From contig NC_091145.1 of NCBI RefSeq assembly GCF_041381155.1, positions 37,525,882 to 37,589,881 of the forward strand: DNA of 64,000 bases. Reading direction: 5' to 3'. The position numbers were made by a program, and so were the translations under genes. Positions 24,001-35,704 of this stretch are shown one piece after another (the first letter of the stretch is position 1; each line of letters opens with the position of its first letter). Source of the stretch: Argopecten irradians. Its lineage: Eukaryota > Mollusca > Bivalvia > Pectinida > Pectinidae. A model generated the notes under the pieces. That model had not been told where the DNA came from. It did not search any database and was given only the letters and a program-made list of their open reading frames with translations.

Positions 24001-27000
24001 GACGGTGGAGCATCTTTAAGAAAATTCCTTATTACAACTTAAAATTATCCATAGAGAATACATTACAGAAGTCACGTTATAATTTTTTCCTGTTAGAGCG
24101 CTGACTGTTTGTTGAAATTTTCCTTTTTAACTTATAGTAATGAAAACCTGTATAATCTATAAATCTGGCAGTACAAGCCAAATATACTGCCACAGTGACA
24201 TTCAGTGTAGACAAGTTACTCTGTAGTACAGCTTTAGATCACAATGTTGTATGTATCTAAGCTTCTAACAACAACCTACGACACATGTATTTTTGTTGTC
24301 AGGTCTTGCTCATCTTTGTGAGTTTATTGAGGACTGTGAGCACACCGTTCTGGCTACAAAGATCCTACATCTGCTGGGGAGAGAGGGGCCACGTACCCCC
24401 ACCCCCTCAAAGTACATCCGCTTCATCTACAACAGGGTCATCCTGGAAAATGCTGCTGTCCGTGCAGGTAAGTCTTGGACTATTACATTTGTTACTATGT
24501 TGATTCAGAGGATGAAGATTTCATTAATTTTCCAAGAATGTATCATTCCATTGTTCCGTTTTTGATAGTATTGTTCCTTTTTTGATAGTTTTGATAACTG
24601 TATTTAAGACAGTTCTCATAATACATAACTTTATAAATTTTAAAAAAAAACTAGAGTAACTAAATTGATATCAGAAGGTCCTGCAAAATTGTCAAAAATT
24701 GTTTGTATCTTAAGTATTTAAATAAAAATTTACAAAGTAGGACCCTGTTGCATTATTCGATTATGGAAGTTTTAATTAGAATTCTATTCTGACCATGTGT
24801 GTTGTTTACAGCCACTGTGACGGCCCTGGCTAAGTTTGGTGCCCACTGTGAGGAACTCCTGCCTAGCTGTATTGTACTTCTCGAGAGGTAATGTCATACC
24901 ACTGTATATCATGTATATAGGCCTCTCAGTGATTGATAAGTCATCTAAACATTTTGGCCTTTTTGATTCATGTGACCTTGAATGGCACAGAAAGATTTTT
25001 TATTTAAAACGCTTCTATTAATAGATGTTCTCTGATATTATCGGAACATCCCACGTAGGCATTTAAGGCACTTTGAAATGTTTATTTTCACTAGGAAAAA
25101 ATGATATTCAATATTCCAACATTTTTACTTTAAATATTCGAAAGCAAAATCATATTATTGATACTTTAAATATTCGAAAGCAAAATCATATTATTTTAAC
25201 ACTTGATTTATCTTGATACATGTTAATTGTATTGTACAGGTGTTTGTTGGACACGGATGATGAAGTAAGAGACAGAGCCACATTCTATGTACAAACCCTC
25301 AAACAACAACAGAAATCACTCAAATCTACCTATATCCTCAATGGTATGTATACTTGATACTATACTCTTTGTTTGAATATCTTGAGATGCCTGTTTTTAT
25401 TAGCCCACCATCATCAAGGGATCTTTTTGAAATTTCATATGTAGGTTCCCCCTAGGGCCTTAGTTGTGCATATTGCATTTTGTGAGCGATAGGTCAACAA
25501 AATGGCCGACAGGCGGCCATCTTGGATCTTGATAGTTAAAGTTTGTTACCGCTATTTCGCAGAAAGTACTGAAGGGATTTCTCTCAAATTTCATATGTAG
25601 GTTCCCCTAGGACCCTAGTTGTGCATATTTCATTTTGGGACCAATCGGTCAACAAAATGGCTGACTAGTGGCCATCTTGGATTTTGATAGTTAAAGATTG
25701 TTATCGTTATTTCTCAGAAACAACTGAAGGGATCATTCTCAAATTTCACATGTATGTTCCCCGGGGGCCCTAGTTGTGCATTTTGCATTTTGGGACTTAT
25801 TGGTCAACAAGATGGTCACCTGGCAGCCATCTTTGATTTTGATAGTGAGAGTTTGTTATTGCTATTTCTCAGAAAGTACTTAAGGGATCTGTCTCAAATT
25901 TCATATGTAGGTTCCCCTAGGGCCCTAGTTTTGCATATTGCATTTGGTTACTGATTGGTCAACAAGATTGCCGACCGACCGCCATCTTGGATTTTGATAG
26001 TTATCGCTATTTGTCAGAAATTGAAGTAGGGATATCTCTCAAATTTCATGTGTAGGTTCCCCTTGGGCCCTAGTTGTGCATAGACCTTTGGGACTGATCG
26101 GCCAACTGGCAGCCATCTTGGATTTCACCGCTGTTTCTTAGAAAGTAATGAAGCGATCTGTCTTAAAAACAGATGTAGTATGTTTGAAAAAGTTTGAAAA
26201 GTTCCATTGTCAGGCATAGATCATTCTTTAGTGGGCACCAAGATCCCTCTGGGATCTTTTGATTCTTTCTTATCCTCTAAATTGAAGTCAGAGTACATAC
26301 TAACGAATTAATTTCAAATAGCAAAATACAAGTACAAATTACATTTGCTGATGATGAATTTGTAAAAATGAAGACTTTTTATCTAAACTTATGTGATATC
26401 TAGGTATTAATACGAAAGTGTGTATTACAGGTTTACAGGTGTCAGTGGTAGGACTAGAGCGAGCTCTGCACCACTACACAATGGAGCCGTCTGAGACTCC
26501 GTTTGATGTTAAATCAGTACCCCTGGAGACTGCACCACTCACAGACACTAAACCAGGTAAGCACAGACATTTCAGATAAAAAAATGATAAATAACAGTGT
26601 TAATAACCTTATCATGTACACATTATTCAGATAATTTTGTGACTTTTACTTCACAACCAAGATTTTTGATAAACGGGTTGTCTCTCATTTTAATACACAA
26701 ATTTCTATATTTCTTACATTTACAAAGGATATTTCTGAGGAGAAATGTAATAAGTCTTTTTCATGAACATTTTATATATACAGTTAGGGAACCAGGAGAA
26801 TCTGGAGCACCGAAGGCGGAGAAGGTGGCTGCCTCTCGACAGGATATCTACGCAGAACAGTTGGCAGCTATCCCCGAGTTTGCCAACCTGGGTAACCTGT
26901 TCAAGTCCTCGTCACTTCCTGTACAGCTCACAGAGTCAGAGACAGAATACGTCGTACAGTGTGTCAAACACACTTTTAGTCACTACATGGTGTTTCAGGT

Positions 27001-30000
27001 GAGGACGAAAGTATATTAAATATTAAAGACAATAAAAGATTGTGCTCAAAACTGCAAACATTTGCTTATACCTAAGGCCAAATAAAAAAATCTATTCTTG
27101 TTTCTGGTAACATCCTTTAAAAATGAAGGGTCAGTAGGTAGGGATTGTTTTTTATTATTATTTAAATATTTTCTTCTTCATTCCAGTTTCTTGCAGTGAA
27201 AAAACTGAAATAGACTTTATTCAATCTTATATAAACCATGGAGTTGATTCCCAGGAGATTATTGGTGTCTTAAATTTAAAGAATTTGTACCAAAATTCCT
27301 GATTTCGTGCAAAACCAAACAAAATTTAGGTTGTTATTTGTTTTTGAGTAGGCACTGATTTTATAGGATCAGTCAGGTTACTGGAAACACCAAAAAAACT
27401 TTGTATGGCCTAATGATTATACATATTTGTAATACAGTTTACTTGTCAAACCAGTCCTTGTCTAATCCAAATCCCAACTTAATTATACGGCATATTCCTT
27501 TTTATTACTGTAAATATACTTATTTTAGCTGTAGTTTTTATTTAAGTCTTCTAAAGTGCTTATTCGTGTTAATAGTGCTAAATATTGTTAAAGGATTACT
27601 GGGTATTTCTTGTATTGAACCGCGGAATTGCTCCAATTCATATCCACACTTATAAATTTACCATGTATACAGTATATTATTTAAAAACTGTATATTGTAG
27701 TACCTATCTATACTGGCTAAAGTGTTGGTCCTGGTGACATCTGGTTTAGACAAAAGTTATTGGTAAAATAAATTTCAAGAGTTTTATAAGCAACATCTCT
27801 TCTTCCATTTCAGTTTGACTGTAGCAACACTCTGAATGACCAGATTCTAGAGAACGTCACGGTACAAATGGAGCCAGCGGACGGGTTTGAGGTGTTGAAG
27901 TTTGTACCTTGTGTTAGCTTACCCTATAATAAACCTGGCACGACGTATACTCTGGTCCACCTACCAGACGATCCAACTCTAGGTAACTATAGCAATGGTT
28001 TTATCTATTATTTTAAAACAGTTTACACGATATTAACAGTTACTACTGTCGAATTATGGAAGTCAGGTAATAAATTGATGTCATTTCAAGCATATCATTT
28101 CTTTCTTTATAGTCAATTATAATAAAAAGTAACATGAATAGTTAACTATGATAAAAAAGTAACATGAATAGTTAATTATAATAAAAAAGTAACATATATA
28201 GTTAATATAATGAAAAGTAACATGAATAGTTGGCTTTTTCTTTGCATTAGTCTGTATAAGCATTTAGCTGTACCTTGGAATCCCTCATCATGTTATGGTT
28301 ATTTCCTATTGCCTTTTTCGTCAAACTCTGACATTAAACTAGGCCACGAAGTGTTTACTCATCATATAATGATTATTTTGTATTGCCTATTTCAGTAACA
28401 GGAACATTTAGCTGTACCCTAAAGTTTATAGTAAAAGACTGTGATCCTAATACGGGGAGAACCTGATGATGAAGGATATGAGGACGAATATGTGGTAAGT
28501 GGCTTGTGTCAACCTGATACCATTATATTGTACTGGTAACATTATAAACTATCTCAAAGTATTGTTAAGAAACTATTCATTTTCGGTGTTTCAAAAATTA
28601 TAAACTTGTATTATTTCAGTATATTCATTATTATACAAAAACTTTTCAGAGTGTTTTTCTTTTGTTTGGAACTTGTAATAGTTAAGCATATGGTTTATAA
28701 CTTTTTGTCCTTGTACAGCTCGAGGATGTTGAAGTTTCTGTGGCTGACCATGTGGTTATAACTTTTTGTCCTTGTGCAGCTCGAGGATGTTGAAGTTTCG
28801 GTGGCTGAACATGTGATTTATAACTTTTTGTCCTTGTACAATTCGAGGATGTTGAAGTTTCTGTGGCTGACCATGTGGTTTATAATTTTTGTCCTTGTAA
28901 AGCTCAAGGATGTTGAAGTTCAGCCTATGGATTATAACTTTTTGTCCTTGTACAGCTCGAGGATGTTGAAGTTTCGGTGGCTGACCATGTGGTTTATAAT
29001 TTTTTGTCCTTGTAAAGCTCAAGGATGTTGAAGTTCAGCCTATGGTTTATAACTTTATGTCCTTGTACAGCTCAAGGATGTTGAAGTTCAGCCTATGGTT
29101 TATAACTTTTTGTCCTTGTACAGCTCAAGGATGTTGAAGTTTCTGGCTGACCATGTGATTTATAACTTTTTGTCCTTGTACAGCTTGAGGATGTTGAAGT
29201 TTCGGTGGCTGACCATGTGATTTATAACTTTTTGTCCTTGTACAGCTCGAAGATGTTGAAGTTTTGGTGGCTGACCATGTGGTTTATAATTTTTGTCCTT
29301 GTCAGCTGGAGGATGTTGAAGTTTCGGTGGCTGACCATGTGATTTATAGCTTTTTGTCCTTGTAAAGCTCAAGCTCAGAGGTGTTGAAGTTCAGCCTATG
29401 GTTTATAACTTTTTGTCCTTGTACAGCTCGAGGATGTTGAAGTTCAGCCTATGGTTTATAACTTTTTGTCCTTGTACAGCTCAAGGATGTTGAAGTTTCT
29501 ATGGCTGACCATGTGATTTATAACTTTTTGTCCTCGCACAGCTTGAGGATGTTGAAGTTTCGGTGGCTGACCATGTGATTTATAACTTTTTGTCCTTGTA
29601 CAGCTCGAGGATATTGAAGTTTCGGTGGCTGACCATGTGATTTATTTGTCCTTGTACAGCTCGAGGATGTTGAAGTTCAGCATATGGTTTATAACTTTTC
29701 GTCCTTGTACAGCTCGAGGATGTTGAAGTTTCTGTGGTTGACCATGTGATTTATAACTTTTTGTCCTTGTACAATTCGAGGATGTTGAAGTTTCTGTGGC
29801 TGACCATGTGGTTTATAATTTTTGTCCTTGTACAGCTCGAGGGATGTTGAAGTTTCTGTGGCTGACCATGTGATTTATAACTTTTTTGTCCTTGTCCAGC
29901 TGGAGGATGTTGAAGTTTCGGTGGCTGACCGTGTGAGTTATAACTTTTTGTCCTTGTACAGCTCGAGGAAGTTGAAGTTTCGGTGGCTGACCGTGTGATT

Positions 30001-31053
30001 CATAACTTTTTGTCCTTGTACAGCTCGAGGATGTTGAAGTTTCGGTGGCTGACCATGTGATTTATAACTTTTTGTCCTTGTACAGCTCGAGGATGTTGAA
30101 GTTTCGGTGGCTGACCATGTGATTTATAACTTTTTGTCCATGTACAGCACGAGGATGTTGAAGTTCAGCCTATGGTTTATAACTTTTTGTCCTTGTACAG
30201 CTCGAGGAAGTTGAAGTTTCGGTGGCTGCCCATATTGTTTATAACTTTTTGTCCTTGTACAGCTCGAGGATGTTGAAATTTCTGTGGCTGACCATGTGAT
30301 ATATAACTTTTTGTCCTTGTACAGCTCGAGGATGTTGAAGTTTTGGTGGCTGACCATGTGATTTATAACTTTTTGTCCTTGAACAGCTCGAGGATGTTGA
30401 AGTTTCGGTGGCTGACCATGTCCAGCGAGTGATGAAGCCCAACTTTGGTGCATCTTGGGAGGAGGTAGGACCAGAGAATGAGCTCGAGGACACCTATGCC
30501 CTGTCTACCATGAAGACCCTCGAAGGTAAGAAAACGGTCACCTTCACAGAAAGGTTGGCAATATCAACAAGGTAAACTTGGACTAAACATTAATCATGTT
30601 CATACCTCAAGTATCAATTACAGTGTTTGTGCTGGTTGCTCCCTTAATGGGGTCCTTTTCAGATAAGTTTTAAAGGAAATGCAGCAAAAATATGGGATCC
30701 TTGCATTTTCTTTGCTTAAAAAGGGTATTAAATGTAGAACAAGTAAAAAAACACGGAAGTGGTTTGATGTTCGGTGGAGGTATGATACACATTTCATTTG
30801 ACTTTGTATTGTTATTACAGAGGCTGTCCAGAACATCATCAAGTTTATGGGTATGCAGCCCTGTGAGCGATCAGACAAAGTACCTGAAGGAAAGTCATCT
30901 CACACATTATACCTAGCTGGGGTGTACAGAGGAGGACACGACGCCCTAGTGAGGGCCAAACTCGCGCTGTCAGATGCTGGCGTCACCATGCAGCTGACCG
31001 TGCGGTCAACAGACCCAGATGTGTCCGAAGTCATGGCTACAGCTATTGGTTAA
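15032..31053 (+). CDS. COPG: Coatomer subunit gamma (COPG), 23 exons
   Basis: Gamma-COP is part of the COPI coat that buds retrograde vesicles at the Golgi. Exons by splice sites and frame: 15032-15065, 15939-15988, 17025-17177, 17650-17729, 18006-18081, 18342-18434, 20218-20304, 21022-21138, 21307-21347, 21643-21844, 22169-22279, 22732-22832, 23081-23153, 23453-23531, 24303-24467, 24812-24887, 25240-25343, 26431-26556, 26784-26998, 27814-27982, 28396-28494, 30387-30525, 30821-31053. The product is about 873 residues (human COPG1 is 874). The N-terminal adaptin-type helical solenoid (about 25-540) includes [11 protein letters not shown] and [14 protein letters not shown]. The C-terminal appendage (about 600-873) includes [12 protein letters not shown] and [10 protein letters not shown] chose the ATG at 15032 because [10 protein letters not shown] aligns with the family start MLKKFDKKDEE; an in-frame ATG at 15026 is also possible. 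Exon 21 has one extra base near 28456-28459 (ACGGGGAGAACC) that shifts the frame into TGA; the family match resumes in the next frame, so this is probably a consensus error. Splice-junction repeats lie in introns 11 and 21. Confidence 0.95.
15812..15859. repeat. Three consecutive perfect hairpins in COPG intron 1
   Basis: TAGAGC-TTC-GCTCTA (15812-15826), CGCGGCC-TTC-GGCCGCG (15827-15843) and AGAGC-TGC-GCTCT (15847-15859) follow each other almost without a gap. Each has perfect arms and a three-base loop. They are strongly GC-rich against an AT-rich background. Function unknown. Confidence 0.7.
16246..16311 (+). mobile_element. tRNA-derived SINE head (relic)
   Basis: TAGCTCATTCGAAAGAGCG has a tRNA-like D arm (GCTC/GAGC) and A box. 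It is followed at anticodon-arm spacing by CAGACCAGTAAATCC and by a decayed B-box position (GGGGTTTTGGGATC). I cannot set the body or tail of the SINE. Confidence 0.45.
18539..19867. mobile_element. Non-autonomous pogo/Tigger-like element in COPG intron 6
   Basis: The ends are inverted: CGGTAAACCTTCGGTTAGTT on the left, and on the right the reverse complement of CGGTAAACCTCCGGTTAATT. Both sides are flanked by TA (18537-18538 and 19868-19869), as expected for Tc1/mariner-superfamily insertions. Subterminal repeats of TTCGAACTATCCG occur near both ends, as in pogo/Tigger elements. At 1329 bp with no transposase frame, it is a deletion derivative or MITE. It accounts for most of intron 6. Confidence 0.75.
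20602..20832. repeat. Two-copy tandem repeat (~115 bp) in COPG intron 7
   Basis: Copies at about 20602-20710 and 20711-20832 share the block GACCACTGCTCTTGTAAAT and the following AGTATTTTCTGA. The pair is flanked by ACTAGTCC-type motifs near 20475-20540 and 20855-20875, so the whole may be a small transposon. The minus-strand open frame here is incidental. Confidence 0.6.
22227..22711 (+). repeat. 74-bp minisatellite carrying the exon 11 5' splice site of COPG
   Basis: About 6.6 copies with period 74 (once 73) start at 22227, 22301, 22375, 22449, 22522, 22596 and 22670. Each full copy has the last ~53 bases of exon 11 (ACTCCAACCGTAGTATAGC to CTTCTAAAG), its GTAAAAT donor, and about 20 bases of intron. 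The first copy is the real exon end. The final partial copy runs into the exon 12 polypyrimidine tract. Use of a later donor would add a stop soon after the exon (the frame from GTAAAATG reaches TAG in the next copy). Confidence 0.92.
23280..23429. mobile_element. Small MITE in COPG intron 13
   Basis: AAACCTGTCTAATTTAAC near the left end is mirrored by ATTAGACAGGTTT at the right end, with further GTCTAATCTGACC motifs inside. About 150 bp and non-coding. The target duplication is unclear. Confidence 0.5.
23664..24015. mobile_element. TTAA-flanked MITE in COPG intron 14
   Basis: Inverted ends AGATGCTCCACCGCTGACA and, on the right, the reverse complement of AGATGCTCCACCGTCAACA. TTAA lies on both sides (23660-23663 and 24016-24019), as for piggyBac-type insertions. 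352 bp, AT-rich, no coding capacity. Confidence 0.75.
25401..26260 (-). mobile_element. Pearl/Helentron-like non-autonomous element in COPG intron 17
   Basis: About five diverged ~155-bp monomers (GGCCATCTTGGATTTTGATAG near 25511, 25668, 25824, 25979 and 26110) lie between TAGCCCACCATC at 25401 and a terminal GATCCCTCTGGGATC palindrome at about 26242-26256. Both ends match the larger element at 59321-61382 in opposite orientation. This copy lacks the ACGG microsatellite and the second arm of the 3' hairpin, and its monomers are older. Confidence 0.7.
28110..28232. repeat. Short tandem repeat (~35 bp) in COPG intron 20
   Basis: Three to four copies of a unit containing AAAAAGTAACATGAATAGTT separated by AT-rich bases. 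Confidence 0.7.
28690..30421 (+). repeat. Minisatellite made of the exon 22 3' splice site of COPG (~29 copies)
   Basis: I count about 29 monomers by the AGGATGTTGAAG core, the last being the real start of exon 22 at 30387. Each full monomer has the intron end (TTTATAACTTTTTGTCC, then TTGTACAG) followed by the first ~35 exon bases (CTCGAGGATGTTGAAGTTTC and so on). A long form is 62 bp and a short form, with GTTCAGCCTATGG, is 53 bp; both are mixed along the array. Intron 21 is thus mostly copies of its own acceptor. Because 62 and 53 are not multiples of three, entry at an earlier acceptor would bring an early stop. The open frames on either strand here are repeat shadows. Confidence 0.93.
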
Positions 31054-31327
31054 CGGGACTATGGCTCTCGGGTTTTTGGGCCACAGCCATTATGTTTCTG
31101 GATCTAAATATGTGGCCATTTTCCATCAGTTATAAAGACAATGACTATAACATTTTTATTGGTTGTTATCAGATATAGTCTGTCATGTTTTGATGGACTA
31201 AAAATATTCCTTTGGACATACTGCTTTGAGGACAGATTTTAAAATGAAGTAAAGATATATTAACAAAATATAACAAAGATACAATATCTGTATAAGGTGA
31301 AGTGAAAAAATTACTTTTCACACTTTA

Positions 31328-31634
31328 AATAAATTTTGATATCTCAAACAAATCTACTTGTTAGAGAGTATTTAATTTGATGATTCTTTTCTTTTAAATT
31401 TTGAAAATCAATAATGTAATTCAAATTTCTCAAAGTATTTTAAAAATGCTGTTTTGAGATGATTGTAAAAGTATCTATTTGAAGCATTATTTCTGTTTAT
31501 TTCTACTGAAGTGGTATAGCTTTCCAAGTTTCAAAGTGTCTACATGTATAGTTGAATGTGCATGTTCATGTATACCAGGTAATTTATTAAATTAAATAAT
31601 GATGAGATAAATTTACATTTAAGCGAAAAATAAA
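31328..31634 (+). terminator. Candidate COPG polyadenylation signals
   Basis: AATAAA occurs at 31328-31333 and again at 31629-31634, 275 and 576 bp after the stop codon. Either could end the transcript; nothing in the sequence decides between them. Confidence 0.4.
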
Positions 31635-31639
31635 TGGGG

Positions 31640-33060
31640 ATAATTAAGAGTCTTTGTTTTCGTATTGTGTATGTAATCATTTATTGATTTATATGGAACT
31701 AGTGCCGAATCATAATAATTGCATTTTGCGACCAATCCGAAAGCAGCATGGCTGACAAGTTGCTATCTTTGTTTGTGGCATTTCAACTTTGCTGTCACCA
31801 TTTCTTAGAAAACGCTGAAGGGATCTTCCTTTATACACAGCCATGGTGTACTTACAATAAAATTTGTGATGTCTGTGTACAATGTCACCATACCAGTATA
31901 TATACATGTACCTAAACAATTCCATTTATCAACATCATAAAATCACTAGTTTTCTTGACCTTTACTATACTGCATTTGCTGCTTTATGTACTTTATACAC
32001 AGGGCACATAAAATTTAACTTCCTTGCATGCAACCATACTGTACCTGCATACAATTTCACTGTACCTGCATACAACCTTCATACTACTTTATTGCATTGC
32101 AATTCTACTTCTATGTATCTACCTGCCTACAACCTCACTACATATCGGTAAATACATTAACATCCTCCCTATGCATTACTAGTAAAAGCAAACACTAGTT
32201 AAATTTGAGATTATTTCTCTGGATTGGATTGCGTCAATCATAGGCAACCAGGTTCATGTACAGTATATATGTAGCTTTATCGATGGAGTGTCTATATAGT
32301 GTTCGGAGGTCAAACTCCAGTCTGCCTGCTACATTTTCTCTCCTCTGTTGTTACAGTGATCACAAACAGTATCTTTTCATGAGTTACCAAATCATGCAGT
32401 ACACCTATACAGCTTAGAAAGAGGTCATATTCGGTCACGTTTGACCCTCACGGCCGACCCAGTTGGGTCTCTGTCATTTACAAAATTGTTAAATAGTCGT
32501 GCTAATTATGCACATGAGGTTAACACAATGGAAGCTTAAGTCAATATCTATAAACAAATGAAAAGTGAATTGAAAACTTTTGTTTCATTTTATATCATTT
32601 TGTATCATAATATAATATCTATTATAAGCTTGTTCAAAATGTGTAATCAAACTTATATACCTATAATTTCAAAATTAAATAGGTGTCATTGTACCGTTTT
32701 CATATCGACAATAAACAAATTTATAAAACATGTTGCAAAAAATAAGGGAGGTAATAAGTACAGGAGACAAAACGTGTACAACTAGGGGAACATACAGAGT
32801 CCCTTCCCTTGTTTTTAATTTTGTATTTACAAAATCATTAAAAGTTAAATATATTTTATTAAACATTTTGTTTTGTTATTATAACTATATTTCAATAATA
32901 CCAGGTACTACATTAATATGTAATGCACTAAGCTAAAATGTTTATTGTTTGTTTTAAAATATTTATCTAATTATGCGAAGTTTTAAAGCACCTATCTTCA
33001 GATTTTATAAATTTAAACGTGACATTTTGACCTGTCGTTGATGAAACAGAGAACGCTTAA
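31640..33060. other. Intergenic stretch, mostly empty
   Basis: A decayed single monomer of the 155-bp pearl-like repeat seems present at about 31715-31815 (GCATTTTGCGACCAATCC and CTGAAGGGATC are recognisable). Short TACCTGCATACAA repeats lie near 32035-32075. No gene is supported. Confidence 0.4.
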
Positions 33061-33179
33061 CTCTTCATTTTTTTAGGAGGACTCCAAGAGGGGAACTCAG
33101 TTACCGAAGCCAATAGAGTAGGTTGCTACAATTTGGTATACGCTTATGTCATTAAAATAACTATTACAGTAAATTCGTA

Positions 33180-35165
33180 CTATGTATGAACCATATTTCA
33201 CACAAATTACTGACTCCCACCAAATATCAAGTCATACCTGGCCACCAAATATCGAGTCCTATCCTTACACCCACCCTCCATCAAATATCAAATATCATAC
33301 CCTTCCCCCCCACCTTCCACCAAGTATCGAGTCATATCCTTATCCCCATCCTCCATCAAATATCAAATCTAGATCTAATCCTGACCCCCACCCTCCATCA
33401 AATATCAAGTCATATCCTTACCCCCACCCTCCACCAAATATCAAATCCTATTCACCCTCCACCAAATATCAAGTCATACCCTTACCCCCACCCTCCACCA
33501 AATATCAAGTTATATACCCTTACCCCCACCCTCAACCAAATATCAAGTTATACCCTTAACCCCACCCTCCACCAAATATCAAATCCTATCCCACCCTCCA
33601 CCAAATATCAAGTCATACCCTTACCCCCCACCCTCCACCAAATATCAAGTCATACCCTTTTCCCCCACCCTCCCACCAAATATCAAGTTATACCCTTAAC
33701 CCCACCCTCCACCAAATATCAAATCCTATCCCACCCTCCACCAAATATCAAGTCATACCCTTACCCCCACCCTCCACCAAATATCAAGTCATACCCTTAC
33801 CCTCACCCTCCACTAAATATCAAGTCATACCCTTACCCCCACCCTCCACCAAATATTAAGTCATACCCTTACCCCCACCCCCTCCACCAAATATCAAGTC
33901 ATACCCTTACCCCCACCCTCCACCAAATATCAAATTCTATCCTTACACCAACCCTCCACCAAATATCAAATCCTATCCTTACCCCAACCTTCCACCAAGT
34001 ATCGAGTCATATCCTTATCCCCACCCTCCATCAAATATCAAATCCTAGATCTTATCCTGACCCCCACCCTCCACCAAATATCAAATCCTATCCTAATCCC
34101 CACCTTCCCACCAAGTATCGATTCATATCCTGACCCCCACCCTCCACCAAATATCAAGTCTAATACATTTACCCCCACTCTCCACCAATATCAAATCCTA
34201 TCCTTACACCCACCCTCCATCAAATATCAAATCATACTCTTACCCCCACCTTCCACCAAGTATCGAGTCATATCCTTATCCCCACCTCCATCAAATATCA
34301 AATCTAGATCTAATCCTGACCCCCCACCCTCCATCAATATTCAAGTCATATCCTTACCCCCACCCTCCACCAAATATCAAATCCTAATCCCACCCTCCAA
34401 CAAATATCAAGTCATACCCTTACCCCCACCCTCCCACCAAATAACAAGTTATACCCTTACCCCCCACCCTCCACCAAAATATCAAGTTATACCCTTAACC
34501 CCACCCTCCACCAAATATCAAATCCTATCCCACCCTCCACCAAATATCAAGTCATACCCTTACCCCCCCACCCCTCCACCAAATATATCAAGTCATACCC
34601 TTACCCTCACCCTCCCACTAAATATCAAGTCATACCCTTACCCCCACCCTCCACCAAATATTAAGTCATACCCTTACCCCCACCCTCCACCAAATATCAA
34701 GTCATACCCTTACCCCCGCCCTCCACCAAATAATCAAATTCAATCTTACACCAACCCTCCACACAAATATCAAATCCGATCCTTTCCCCAACCTTCCACC
34801 AAGTATCGATTCATATCCTTATCCCCACCCTCCATCAAATATTCAAATCTAGATCTTATCCTGACCCCCACCCTCCACCAAATATCAAATCCTATCCTAA
34901 TCCCCACCTTCCACCAAGTTATCGATTCATATCCGGACCCCCACCCTCCACCAAATATCAAGTCATACATTTACCCCCACTCTCCACCAAATAGCAAATC
35001 CTATCCTTGGTTGGCCGAATATCAAATCCTTTCTTACTCACATCCTCCACCAAATATCAAATCCTATCTTTACCCCACCCTCCACCAAATATCAAAATCC
35101 TGTCCTTACTCCCACCCTCCACCAAATATCAAATCCTTTCTTACTCACATCCTCCACCAAAATCA
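33180..35165. repeat. C-rich ~36-bp minisatellite with higher-order repeats
   Basis: About 55 monomers of the form CACCCTCCACCAAATATCAA plus GTCATACCCTTACCCC. The plus strand has almost no G. The rare variant AATCTAGATCTAATCC appears at 33366 and 34301 (935 bp apart), and TAGATCTTATCC near 34045 and 34850 (about 805 bp apart), so larger blocks were duplicated. The second block has more one-base indels. Long open frames (up to 315 codons) arise because the period is a multiple of three and stops are rare; they look non-coding. The array abuts the right U1 array directly. Confidence 0.93.
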
Positions 35166-35531
35166 GTAGTTTTTTTACTGAAAATATTTCCTGACACGGT
35201 ATTTAGTTTCCAAAATATCAGTGATATGAAGTTTTAGAAATCCAGTGTGAAATTTACCTTCAAAATATCAATTTTGATATAAAATGCTGAAAATATTAGA
35301 ATTTCAGTATATGTCAGTGTATAATGCACCATTATTTCAAAATGGCTGCTCTGGTGGGAGTTTGAGCTGAAGGACTTCCATTAATTTTGTTAGTTATAGA
35401 TCACACGATTTATTGAATTGATTTAACAGTTCTTATAGTACGTTCTAAAACGTTAACACTGTGGTCAATGGAAACATTAGCTTGGTTTCTATTAAGGCTA
35501 TGATAGACTAATATTTGAAATTTGATTTTGT

Positions 35532-35704
35532 CAGGGATGAGCGCTAACGTAGATCCCTACACACTAACAAATTATGTGCCCGCATCTCCATTAGGGAGTC
35601 CCGCAGGGGCCAGTCTGACCGTAGTGAGGCAAGTGGTCAGACCTCACCCAAGGGACTAAGAACCGCCCAGATTGACCACGGTTATCCCAGCACAGTTAAA
35701 ATAT
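35532..35704 (-). pseudogene. U1 snRNA class B, right unit 1, disrupted
   Basis: 173 nt instead of 157, with at least four short insertions relative to the next unit. One lies between CTACA and CTAACAAATT, others in stem-loops II and I. The 5' end reads ATATTTTAACTG. Either a real pseudogene or a poorly polished consensus. Confidence 0.75.

Noticed and set aside
28756-30493. Several 70-109-codon frames on both strands
   Set aside because: They are translations of the COPG splice-acceptor minisatellite.
33075-33118. Possible short exon (TTTTTTTAG before GAGGACTCCAAG, GTAGGT after)
   Set aside because: Acceptor is fair, donor weak, and no neighbouring exon continues the frame.
33186-34133. 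315-codon open frame rich in Pro, His and Tyr
   Set aside because: It is the translation of the 36-bp minisatellite in several frames; the period is a multiple of three and G is almost absent, so stops are rare.
33180-35165. Interstitial telomere or centromere satellite (TAAGGG-like words)
   Set aside because: The monomer is 36 bp and not a telomeric hexamer; GGGTAAGGG is only a part of it.
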